Assembly: GCF_011601275.1 (NCBI RefSeq)
Contig: NZ_JAAOLY010000004.1
Coordinates: 1-64,000 of the forward strand
Origin: Janthinobacterium lividum
GTDB taxonomy: Bacteria; Pseudomonadota; Gammaproteobacteria; Burkholderiales; Burkholderiaceae_D
Length of the DNA: 64,000 nt
Direction of reading: 5' to 3'
The position numbers and the translations under genes were made by a program. This document shows positions 1 to 7,124 of this stretch, piece after piece. How positions within the stretch are numbered: position 1 is the first letter of the stretch; every line of letters starts with the position of its first letter. The notes beneath the pieces are model-generated. The model was given only the letters and a program-made list of their open reading frames with translations, was not told the DNA's origin and searched no databases.

Positions 1-75
1 CCCGAACAGGACCGTGAAACAACTTTGCGCCGATGATAGTGCTGCAACCAGTGTGAAAGTAGGTTATCGTCAGGC
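1..75 (+). rRNA. rrf: 5S ribosomal RNA, 3' part (cut by window start)
   Basis: The first 75 bases match the 3' two-thirds of a betaproteobacterial 5S rRNA: the CCCGAACAGG start, the GCCGATGATAGTG stretch, the CAGTGTGAAAGTAGGT stretch and the 3' end ATCGTCAGGC that pairs with the missing 5' GCCTGATGAC. A strong terminator follows at once, so this is the end of an rRNA operon with no distal tRNA. The 5' part lies outside the window. Identified by memory of the conserved sequence, not by a covariance model. Confidence 0.93.
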
Positions 76-85
76 TTGTTATTCG

Positions 86-122
86 AAAAAACCCCTTCCG
101 GTGATCCGGTTGGGGTTTTTTT
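86..122 (+). terminator. Rho-independent terminator of the rRNA operon
   Basis: A-tract, then CCCC paired with GGGG around an inner CCGG-TGAT-CCGG hairpin (a TT/TT internal loop separates the two stems), then seven T. It lies 10 bases after the 5S end. The long reading frame of the next gene formally extends back through this hairpin, which is one reason to place that gene's start further downstream. Confidence 0.9.
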
Positions 123-177
123 ACGTCCAATGATTTTATGCATGGCATCGAGCGCGTGCTACCTTGAAAGGGATATC

Positions 178-1485
178 TTGTCTGCTGTGCATACACTGGA
201 ACAATTACGCACCGGCCAACTGGCCGGTCTGCGCCGCCTGAAGCTGTCCTGTGGCTTGACGGTATTCCCCCGCGAAATCTTCGACCTGGCCGACAGCCTG
301 GAAATCCTCGACCTGTCCGGCAATGCGCTCTCTACGCTGCCCGACGATTTGCCGCGCCTGCACAAGCTGCGCATCATTTTTTGCTCGGATAATCTGTTCA
401 CGTCTTTGCCTGACGTGCTCGGTTCCTGTCTTGCGCTGGAAATGATCGGTTTCAAGGCGAACCGGATCCGCCACGTGCCGGCTGCAGCCTTGCCGCCCAG
501 GCTGCGCTGGCTGACCCTGACCGATAATGTCATCGAGTCCATGCCGGATGAGCTGGGCAAGTGCACGCAATTGCAGAAACTCATGCTGGCAGGTAATTGC
601 CTGAGCCACTTGCCCGCTACTCTTGCCGACTGCCGCCAACTGGAATTGGTACGCATTGCCGCCAACCGTTTTACGGCGTTGCCCGACTGCCTGCTGTCCT
701 TGCCACGCCTGAGCTGGCTCGCGTATGCGGGTAATCCCTGCACGGAAGCGCGTGAGCTGGCCGCTCTGGCCGGTACAGCTGTGGCGGGCGTGGCATGGCA
801 ACGCCTGGAACTGGCGCAGCAGCTGGGGGAGGGCGCGTCGGGCGTGATTTACCGTGCCCGCCTCGATGGCGTCGATGAGGTTGCCGTCAAAGTATTCAAG
901 GGGGCCATGACCAGCGACGGCTTGCCGCGCAGCGAGATGGCTGCCTGTGTCGGCGCCGGTGCCCATCCGGGTCTGATTCCCATCCTCGGGACGCTCGATG
1001 CGCATCCGCAAGGGGCGCTGGGGCTCGTCATGCCGCTCATCGACGCTGCTTTCCGCAACCTGGCAGGGCAGCCGAGCCTGGCATCGTGCACGCGCGACGT
1101 GTATGCCGATGGCGCACGCTTTGACGCACAGCAAGCGCTGGCCATTGCCCATGGCATTGCCTCGGCCGTCTGCCAGCTGCATGCGCACGGCATCGTGCAC
1201 GGCGACCTGTATGCGCACAACATCCTGCATGCGGACGCCGGCGCCTGCCTGCTGGGCGACTTTGGCGCCGCTTCCATGTTTGCGCCCGGCTCGCCGCAAG
1301 GGGACTTGCTGCAGGGCATAGAGGCGCGCGCTTTTGGCGTGCTGCTGGGCGAGTTGATCGCGCACTGCGCGACGTCCTTGCCCGCCTTGGAGGCCATGAT
1401 GGACGCTTGCCTGCAGGAAGAAGTATTACGGCGGCCCAAATTCGACGCGATCGAACGGACATTGCGGGATATGCTCCCCGCATAA
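178..1485 (+). CDS. Leucine-rich-repeat protein fused to a protein kinase domain
   Basis: A 435-residue soluble protein. The first ~200 residues are leucine-rich repeats (repeated LxxLxLxxN patterns such as LEILDLSGNALSTLP). The C-terminal ~225 residues are a Hanks-type kinase: glycine loop LGEGASGVIYRA, lysine in VAVKVFKG, catalytic loop IVHGDLYAHNIL and metal-binding DFG in LGDFGAAS. The usual HRD arginine is glycine (HGD), so it is a non-RD kinase, also reminiscent of the APH fold. There is no signal peptide or membrane segment. The frame is open from a TTG at 76, but that would run through the rrn terminator; the TTG at 178 has an AAGGGA SD a few bases upstream and is preferred. Substrate unknown; it stands alone between the rrn operon and a convergent gene. 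Confidence 0.85.
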   Translation: MSAVHTLEQLRTGQLAGLRRLKLSCGLTVFPREIFDLADSLEILDLSGNALSTLPDDLPRLHKLRIIFCSDNLFTSLPDVLGSCLALEMIGFKANRIRHVPAAALPPRLRWLTLTDNVIESMPDELGKCTQLQKLMLAGNCLSHLPATLADCRQLELVRIAANRFTALPDCLLSLPRLSWLAYAGNPCTEARELAALAGTAVAGVAWQRLELAQQLGEGASGVIYRARLDGVDEVAVKVFKGAMTSDGLPRSEMAACVGAGAHPGLIPILGTLDAHPQGALGLVMPLIDAAFRNLAGQPSLASCTRDVYADGARFDAQQALAIAHGIASAVCQLHAHGIVHGDLYAHNILHADAGACLLGDFGAASMFAPGSPQGDLLQGIEARAFGVLLGELIAHCATSLPALEAMMDACLQEEVLRRPKFDAIERTLRDMLPA

Positions 1486-1521
1486 AAAAATGGCGCAACC
1501 TTCGCAGGCTGCGCCATTTTT
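1484..1521. terminator. Bidirectional terminator between convergent genes
   Basis: Stem ATGGCGCA / TGCGCCAT flanked by seven A on one side and a T run on the other, so it can serve both the plus-strand LRR kinase, whose stop codon it overlaps, and the minus-strand monooxygenase ending at 1540. Confidence 0.8.
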
Positions 1522-1539
1522 ATGTCAGGCTGACAAGAT

Positions 1540-2805
1540 TCAGCTTGCTACCAGGATTTCTTTTTCCGGCAGGGCAATCTGGTTGTCGACGCTGAACTGG
1601 TAATCCTTGAAGACGTGTTCGGCCGTCAGGATCTGGTATTCGCCATTCTCCAGCTTGTGCGTGGTGTCCTTCAGGCGATACGTGTAATGGCCGCAGGTCC
1701 AGCAGTTGAAGTTGCGCATGTGCGTGCACAGGCAAGTCTTGTCCATCACGACGACGGTTTTTTGTTCCGGATGGGCTGCCACTTCGCGGTTGTACGAGTT
1801 GATGTACGCGCAGTTGCCCGTCGCGTCGAGCAGGTAGCCATACGATTCGCAGCCTGGACGGATGCCGGCGCCGATGGCAGGCGTGTTCTTCAGCATGCGC
1901 ATCGGGTAGCCCGTCGGCGAGACGCCATTGACGATGATGTCTTCTTCCGAAGCCTTGTAGTATTCCTGCTTGACCTTGTTTGGCAAGCCGCATTCATTGG
2001 TGACGGTAAAGCGCGTCGCCACTTGCACGCCGGCCGCGCCCGCTTCCAGGAAGGAGACGGCATCGCTGCCCGTGAAAATGCCGCCAGCGGCGATCAGCGG
2101 GATGTCCAGCTGTTCGGCCTTCAGGTAGGCCAGCAGTTCCGCCGTGATCGTGTGCAGGTCGTAATTGGCCCAGTCCATGCCGAAACCCAGGTGGCCGCCG
2201 GCCAATGGTCCCTCGACGATGATGAAGTCGGGCAAACGGTCCAGTTTGGCGTTCTTGCGCAGGAAAATCTGCAGGGCGCGCACGGACGAGACGATGATGC
2301 CCAGCTTGGCATCGCGGAAACGCGGATGGTCGGCCATCAGGGCAAACGAGCCGAAGTGCAAGCCGGCGGACAGGGTGATGCCGTCGATGCCGGCGTCCAG
2401 CGCCGCGTTCAGGCGCACGCGCAAGGTTTCGCGCGGGCCGTTCATGGTCAGCTTTTCCATGCAATTGACGAAGATCAAGCCATCGCCTTTTTTCGCTTCC
2501 ATGGTGCGGCCGATATGCAGGCGCTGCGCTTCCGCCAGGCGGCCCAGGTCGAACTGCACCACGGCCTTGTCGCTGTTATTGATGTTGAACTTGTACAGTT
2601 TCGTCTTGTCTTTGACGAAGGTGGTGTCGAAACGGCGATCCGACACGTCTTCCACCATGGCATCGGAGATATGGCCGATACCGTTCAGCCGGGCCGCTTC
2701 CAGGGCCAGCTCCGACGTGGAAATATCCACACCCATTCCGCCTATCATGATGGGCACATATTCTTTTTTGCCAAATCGCAGGCGGAAATCATCAACACGT
2801 TTCAT
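1540..2805 (-). CDS. Nitronate monooxygenase / 2-nitropropane dioxygenase family flavoprotein with Cys-rich C-terminus
   Basis: A 421-residue TIM-barrel flavoprotein of the NPD/FabK family: N-terminal PIMIGGMGVDIS, the GGHLGF glycine motif after VEGPLA that contacts FMN, IPLIAAGGIFTGSDAV and GAAGVQVATRF phosphate-binding segments. Family members oxidise nitronates or act as FMN-dependent enoyl reductases; the substrate here is not known. It is about 100 residues longer than a typical nitronate monooxygenase, and the extension carries C358-x-C360-x7-C368-x2-C371, suggesting a metal or iron-sulphur site. It is followed by a shared bidirectional terminator and appears monocistronic. Confidence 0.82.
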   Translation of the reverse strand: MKRVDDFRLRFGKKEYVPIMIGGMGVDISTSELALEAARLNGIGHISDAMVEDVSDRRFDTTFVKDKTKLYKFNINNSDKAVVQFDLGRLAEAQRLHIGRTMEAKKGDGLIFVNCMEKLTMNGPRETLRVRLNAALDAGIDGITLSAGLHFGSFALMADHPRFRDAKLGIIVSSVRALQIFLRKNAKLDRLPDFIIVEGPLAGGHLGFGMDWANYDLHTITAELLAYLKAEQLDIPLIAAGGIFTGSDAVSFLEAGAAGVQVATRFTVTNECGLPNKVKQEYYKASEEDIIVNGVSPTGYPMRMLKNTPAIGAGIRPGCESYGYLLDATGNCAYINSYNREVAAHPEQKTVVVMDKTCLCTHMRNFNCWTCGHYTYRLKDTTHKLENGEYQILTAEHVFKDYQFSVDNQIALPEKEILVAS

Positions 2806-2988
2806 TGCTATCCTTAGACTACCGTGGTTATCACTGAGCCAGATGTACGGTCAAGCCCGCCGCCGGTCAGGCGCGCGGGCGCATGTAGCTGTGCGCAGCT
2901 TCAATTCTACCCCAAGCGGGCAGGCGCTCCGAGGCAGCTTGCCGCCATGCCGGTGCAAGCGCAGGCCGGAGCGTGCGCTTGATCGAAA

Positions 2989-3474
2989 TTAATCGCGGAA
3001 ATTGTTAAATTCCAGCGGCATGTCGGGTACGTCCTTGCGCAGCATGGCCATGGCCGCTTGCAGGTCGTCGCGCTTGGCGCCCGTGACACGCACGGCTTCG
3101 CCCTGGATGCTCGCTTGCACTTTCATCTTGCTGTCCTTGATGACGCGCACGATTTTCTTGGCATCATCCGATTCGATACCGTTCTTGATCTTGATGATCT
3201 GCTTGACCTTGTCGCCGCCGATCTTCTTGATGTCGCCTTCGTCGAGGAAGCGCACATCGACCTTGCGTTTGGTCAATTTGTTGGTCAGCACGTCGCGCAC
3301 TTGGCTGAGCTGGAATTCCGAGTCCGCAAACGCGGTCAACTCGTTTTCCTTGTGTTCGACGCGGGCGTCGCTGCCCTTGAAGTCGAAGCGCGTCGTGATT
3401 TCCTTGTTGGATTGCTCGACGGCATTCTTGACTTCGATCATATCGGCTTCGGAGACTACATCAAATGACGGCAT
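2989..3474 (-). CDS. yajQ: YajQ family nucleotide-binding protein
   Basis: 161 residues, the normal length for YajQ (UPF0234). It begins [21 protein letters not shown], the family signature, and carries the [10 protein letters not shown] segment and a C-terminal [11 protein letters not shown]. The fold is two ferredoxin-like RNP domains. Homologues in Xanthomonas and Pseudomonas bind cyclic di-GMP and act with a transcription factor; other work links the family to phage transcription and tRNA. It stands alone, with a 182-bp gap before the monooxygenase gene to its left. Its presence in a window that also holds the Wsp c-di-GMP operon and orn is worth noting but not evidence of linkage. Confidence 0.93.
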   Translation of the reverse strand: MPSFDVVSEADMIEVKNAVEQSNKEITTRFDFKGSDARVEHKENELTAFADSEFQLSQVRDVLTNKLTKRKVDVRFLDEGDIKKIGGDKVKQIIKIKNGIESDDAKKIVRVIKDSKMKVQASIQGEAVRVTGAKRDDLQAAMAMLRKDVPDMPLEFNNFRD

Positions 3475-3605
3475 GGTCTGTTCCTTTCGTGTTAGAGCGA
3501 GCGCGCTGCTGGCGCGCCGGGCGCGCGCATTCTTTGCAAAATGGCACAGCCGCGTTAAAGATGCGACATTTTAACGGACAACGGACGGCCTGCCCTTGTC
3601 TTGCG

Positions 3606-3634
3606 CTGGTTTTTTGTCGGTTTCACTCTATAAT
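3606..3634 (+). promoter_or_regulatory. Predicted sigma-70 promoter of murB
   Basis: A perfect -10 TATAAT at 3629-3634 lies about 22 bases before the murB ATG; the -35 at 17-base spacing is poor (CTGGTT). Predicted leader is only ~15 bases. The -10 position supports the downstream ATG at 3657 rather than earlier in-frame starts. Confidence 0.5.
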
Positions 3635-3656
3635 CGAGCAAAATAATCGCTATCCC

Positions 3657-4685
3657 ATGTCTGCAGAGCTCACCATCGAACACAATTACTCCCTCCAGCG
3701 CCTGAATACCTTCGGCATTACGGCCAACGCGGCCGCCTACGTACGCATCACTTCGCAGGCCGAATTGCATGCGGCGCTGCAAGATCCCGCCTTGTCCGCC
3801 ATGCCGCGCCTGATACTGGGCGGCGGCAGCAACATCGTGCTCACGGGCGACTTTCCCGGCGCCGTGCTGCACATGGCCACGCGCGGCATGCGCCTGGCAC
3901 AGGCGGACTTCGAAACCATACTCGTCACGGCCGCGGCCGGCGAAAACTGGCACGATTTCGTGCAGTGGACCCTGGCGCAAGGCGTGGGCGGACTGGAAAA
4001 CCTGTCATTGATCCCCGGCACGGTAGGTGCGGCGCCTATCCAGAATATCGGCGCGTATGGCGTGGAAATCAAGGATTATCTGCATAGCGTGAGCGTCATG
4101 CACAGCGCCAGCGGCATCGTCTTCGACATGGATCGCGATGCTTGCCGCTTCGCCTACCGCGACAGCATCTTCAAGCAGGCGGACGGGCGCGAACTGATCG
4201 TGCTGGAAGTGACGTTTGCCTTGCCGGCCGAATGGCAGCCGAACTTGCGCTATGCGGAACTGGCGCAGGCCGTGGCCGAGCGCAATCTTGCCGAGCCGAC
4301 GCCGCAACAGGTGGCCGACACGGTGATGGCGATCCGCCGGCGCAAATTGCCGGACCCGGCCGTGATCGGCAATGCGGGCAGTTTCTTCAAGAATCCCGTG
4401 GTGTCGCGCGAACAGTGTGCTGCCTTGCTGGAACGTTTTCCTGCCTTGGTGCACCATGCGCAGCCCGATGGCACGGAAAAGCTGGCGGCCGGCTGGTTGA
4501 TCGATCAGTGTGGCTGGAAGGGGAAAAACCTGGGGCCCGCGGGAGTGTATCCCAAGCAGGCGCTGGTTCTGGTGAATAATGGCGGCGCTCGTGGCGCGGA
4601 CATTACCCGGCTGGCGGAAGCGATACAGGATGATGTAGAGGCGAAATATGGCGTGCGCCTGTCGCCCGAGCCTGTGTTCGTCTAA
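3657..4685 (+). CDS. murB: UDP-N-acetylmuramate dehydrogenase (UDP-N-acetylenolpyruvoylglucosamine reductase)
   Basis: Cytoplasmic FAD enzyme that reduces UDP-GlcNAc-enolpyruvate to UDP-MurNAc with NADPH, the second committed step of peptidoglycan synthesis. 342 residues, the E. coli (type I) length. It begins with the family-typical NYSLQRLNTFGI, then FAD-binding LGGGSNIVLT, IPGTVGAAPIQNIGAYG, AYRDSIFK, the catalytic-serine segment GNAGSFFKNP, LIDQCGWKG and a C-terminal glutamate in SPEPVFV. The reading frame continues upstream to 3465, but the ATG at 3657 matches family N-termini and lies just after a TATAAT box. The stop codon directly abuts the convergent ppnP stop. Confidence 0.96.
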   Translation: MSAELTIEHNYSLQRLNTFGITANAAAYVRITSQAELHAALQDPALSAMPRLILGGGSNIVLTGDFPGAVLHMATRGMRLAQADFETILVTAAAGENWHDFVQWTLAQGVGGLENLSLIPGTVGAAPIQNIGAYGVEIKDYLHSVSVMHSASGIVFDMDRDACRFAYRDSIFKQADGRELIVLEVTFALPAEWQPNLRYAELAQAVAERNLAEPTPQQVADTVMAIRRRKLPDPAVIGNAGSFFKNPVVSREQCAALLERFPALVHHAQPDGTEKLAAGWLIDQCGWKGKNLGPAGVYPKQALVLVNNGGARGADITRLAEAIQDDVEAKYGVRLSPEPVFV

Positions 4686-5000
4686 TCAACCGAAGTGGCA
4701 GACGTAGTCGACAGTTTCAGTAGTTTCAATGTCAAAATAGCTATTGCCCGGGATACTGAATTGCGTGCCCGCGCCATAGCTGTTCCATTCTGTCGCGTCA
4801 GCCAGGCGTACCTTGCACAAGCCGCCGACGATTTCCATGATTTCCGGCGCGCCCGTGTTGAAGCGCAACGATGACGCGAAAATCACACCGACGCTTTTCT
4901 TCGTGCCATCGGCCAGGATGACGTTGTGCGAGACGCATTTGCCGTCAAAGTAAATATTCGACTTCTTGACGACGCTGACATTGTCCAGTTGTGTGCTCAT
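4686..5000 (-). CDS. ppnP: Pyrimidine/purine nucleoside phosphorylase (PpnP, formerly UPF0345)
   Basis: A 104-residue single cupin matching the YaiE/PpnP family: N-terminal NVSVVKKSNIYFDGKCVSH, central GAPEIMEIVGGLCKVRL and C-terminal VDYVCHF. Family members phosphorolyse a broad range of nucleosides to free base and pentose-1-phosphate. Its ATG has an AAGGAAAG SD and lies 25 bases after the wspR stop on the same strand, so it may be read as the last gene of the wsp transcript. Its stop codon touches the murB stop with no spacer. Confidence 0.92.
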   Translation of the reverse strand: MSTQLDNVSVVKKSNIYFDGKCVSHNVILADGTKKSVGVIFASSLRFNTGAPEIMEIVGGLCKVRLADATEWNSYGAGTQFSIPGNSYFDIETTETVDYVCHFG

Positions 5001-5025
5001 GCTTCACTTTCCTTGCTGTTAAAAA

Positions 5026-6051
5026 TCAGTCGCGGACGTCATTGGCGCTCAGCACGCTGTTGCGTCCGCCGCGCTTGGCCGCGTACAGGGCCTGGTCGGC
5101 GCGGTTGATCAGTTGCTCGATCGTCGATTCCGGCGACGGTACGACGGTGGCCACGCCGATCGAGATGGTGACGATGCCCTTGCTTGCCGCCGGGTTCTCG
5201 ATTTGCAAGCCTTCCAGATGGCGCCGGCATGCTTCGGCGATCATCAGCGCGCCGGCCGCTTCCGTTTCCGGCAGGATCAGGGCGAACTCTTCGCCACCGT
5301 AACGGGCGGCCAGGTCGGCCGGGCGTTTCAAATGTTCCGTCAGCACTGCGGCGACTTTTTTCAGGCCCAGGTCGCCCGCCAGGTGGCCAAAGTGGTCGTT
5401 GTAGCTCTTGAAATGGTCGATATCGCAGAACAGCAGGCTCAGCGGCGTCTTGTCGCGCTGGCCCCGCTGCCATTCGAATTGCAGGGTTTCATCGAAGCGG
5501 CGGCGGTTGGCGATGCCCGTCAAGCCATCGAGGGCGGCCAGTTTCTGTAATTCAATATTCGCGTCCGCCAGATTCTTTTGGCTTTCGCGCAGGAAACGAA
5601 AAGCCTGGTCGCGCTGCAATCGGCTGATGTGCGCGCTGGAATGGTAGCGTATGCGCGCCAGAAGTTCCAGGCGGTCCGGCAGTTTCACCACATAATCGTT
5701 GGCGCCGACGGCAAAGCTGTGGGCCTTCAGTTTCGGGTCGTCCTTGGCCGACATCACGATGACGGGCACATGCGCGAGCGCCTCGTTTTCGCGGTACAGC
5801 TTGATCAAGGCGAAGCCGTCGATGCCCGGCATCACGAGGTCTTGCAGGATGACGGTAGGTTGCAAACGCAGTGCCGTGTCCAGCGCCTGCGTGGCGTCGG
5901 TCACGTAATGAAATTCGATATCCTGCTGGTCGCTGAGCATGCGCCGGACTGCCTCGGCAATGATCAACTGGTCGTCCACCAGCAGCACGCTGACCTTGAA
6001 TTCGGTCAATGCGGGCTCATGCTGGGTGAAGCTGGAGGAGAATTCTGGCAT
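5026..6051 (-). CDS. wspR: WspR: response regulator with GGDEF diguanylate cyclase
   Basis: 341 residues: an N-terminal receiver (VLLVDDQ; phosphoacceptor D71 in ILQDLVMPGIDG), a helical linker, then a GGDEF domain with active site RYGGEEF and the inhibitory I-site RPAD five residues before it. It makes cyclic di-GMP from GTP when phosphorylated by the adjacent WspE kinase, and sequence and context match Pseudomonas WspR throughout. The frame extends 13 codons further up, but the ATG at 6051, 10 bases after the wspF stop, gives the family N-terminus. Last wsp gene in the classic order; ppnP follows 25 bases on. Confidence 0.95.
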   Translation of the reverse strand: MPEFSSSFTQHEPALTEFKVSVLLVDDQLIIAEAVRRMLSDQQDIEFHYVTDATQALDTALRLQPTVILQDLVMPGIDGFALIKLYRENEALAHVPVIVMSAKDDPKLKAHSFAVGANDYVVKLPDRLELLARIRYHSSAHISRLQRDQAFRFLRESQKNLADANIELQKLAALDGLTGIANRRRFDETLQFEWQRGQRDKTPLSLLFCDIDHFKSYNDHFGHLAGDLGLKKVAAVLTEHLKRPADLAARYGGEEFALILPETEAAGALMIAEACRRHLEGLQIENPAASKGIVTISIGVATVVPSPESTIEQLINRADQALYAAKRGGRNSVLSANDVRD

Positions 6052-6061
6052 TGCATTCTTT

Positions 6062-7114
6062 TCAGATGTTAGGGGAGGGCTCCCACCCATTGTTGAGCTT
6101 GGCGCCCAGGCGGCTGCGCAGGCTGGCGCCTATTCTATCCAATGGCAGGATTTGCTGCGCCGCATCGAGTTCGGCTGCCGCGCGCGGCATGCCGTACACG
6201 GCACTGCTGGCCTGGTCTTGCGCAATCGTCGTCTTGCCCGCGCGGCGCATGGCCAGCAAGCCATCGCCACCGTCGCGCCCCATACCTGTGAGCAATACAC
6301 CGATGGCGTCGCCGCGCCAGTGCTGTGCCACGCAATTGAAAAAGACATCGACGGACGGGCGGTAAACATAGTCGCGTGGTGCTGCATCGTAACCCAAACG
6401 ATAATTTTGATCTAGCAGCAGGTGATCGTTGGTCTTGGCGATCAGTACCGTGCCCGACACCAGTTCCTCGCCTTCGGCGATCACGCGCACGGGCATGCTG
6501 AGCTGGTCGTCGAGCCATTTGGCGAAGTGCGAGGCAAAGGTTTCATCGATGTGCTGCACTACGACGATGGCGCAGCCGGGCGGCGCCGTCCAGCCTGACA
6601 ACACCTTGGCCACGGCCGACGGCCCGCCCGTCGAGGCGCCGATGGCCACCAGGGTGCTGACCTGGCCGTCGCCCCGATCGCCGCCATTGGCTGGCGCCTG
6701 GCGCGGCGGCGGTGGTTCGGCGCTGTGGCGTATCAGCTTGCCGATGGTCTTGATCTTGGCCAGCAGCTCGCTGTCGCCGCCCACTTCCCCCTGCAGCACG
6801 GGCGTGGCCGTGACGTCGAGCGCGCCGGCGCCCAAGGCGCGGAAGACCTGGTTGACATTGTCTTGCGGGCGGCCCGTGACGACCAGGATGGCGCACGGGC
6901 TTTGCTCCATGATCAGGCGCGTCGCCTCCACGCCATCCATCTCCGGCATGTTCAGGTCCATCAGGATCAGGTCGGGACGGTTGCCCTCGCACATGCGCAC
7001 GGCTTCGAGTCCCGTGCGGGCGATCCACAGCACCTGGTGTTCCTGCGTACTGGCGACCACCCGGCGCAGGGCCTCGGCGGCCATGGCGACATCGTTGGCA
7101 ATGGCAATCTTCAT
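6062..7114 (-). CDS. wspF: WspF: CheB-type protein-glutamate methylesterase with receiver domain
   Basis: 350 residues: receiver domain with phosphoacceptor D53 (LMDLNMPEMDG), then the methylesterase domain with catalytic serine in AIGASTGGPSAV, histidine in VVVQHIDETF and aspartate in GMGRDGGDG. It removes methyl groups from the WspA receptor and so adapts or silences the pathway; in Pseudomonas, loss-of-function wspF mutants have high c-di-GMP and wrinkly colonies. The ATG at 7114 is chosen over a start 8 codons upstream because MKIAIANDVAMAAEAL matches the CheB N-terminus. It lies 10 bases after wspE and 10 before wspR. The gene looks intact. Confidence 0.94.
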   Translation of the reverse strand: MKIAIANDVAMAAEALRRVVASTQEHQVLWIARTGLEAVRMCEGNRPDLILMDLNMPEMDGVEATRLIMEQSPCAILVVTGRPQDNVNQVFRALGAGALDVTATPVLQGEVGGDSELLAKIKTIGKLIRHSAEPPPPRQAPANGGDRGDGQVSTLVAIGASTGGPSAVAKVLSGWTAPPGCAIVVVQHIDETFASHFAKWLDDQLSMPVRVIAEGEELVSGTVLIAKTNDHLLLDQNYRLGYDAAPRDYVYRPSVDVFFNCVAQHWRGDAIGVLLTGMGRDGGDGLLAMRRAGKTTIAQDQASSAVYGMPRAAAELDAAQQILPLDRIGASLRSRLGAKLNNGWEPSPNI

Positions 7115-7124
7115 GAATGACAGC

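Noticed and set aside
76-177. Upstream in-frame extension of the LRR-kinase gene
   Set aside because: It would read through the rrn terminator and lacks an SD; the TTG at 178 has one.
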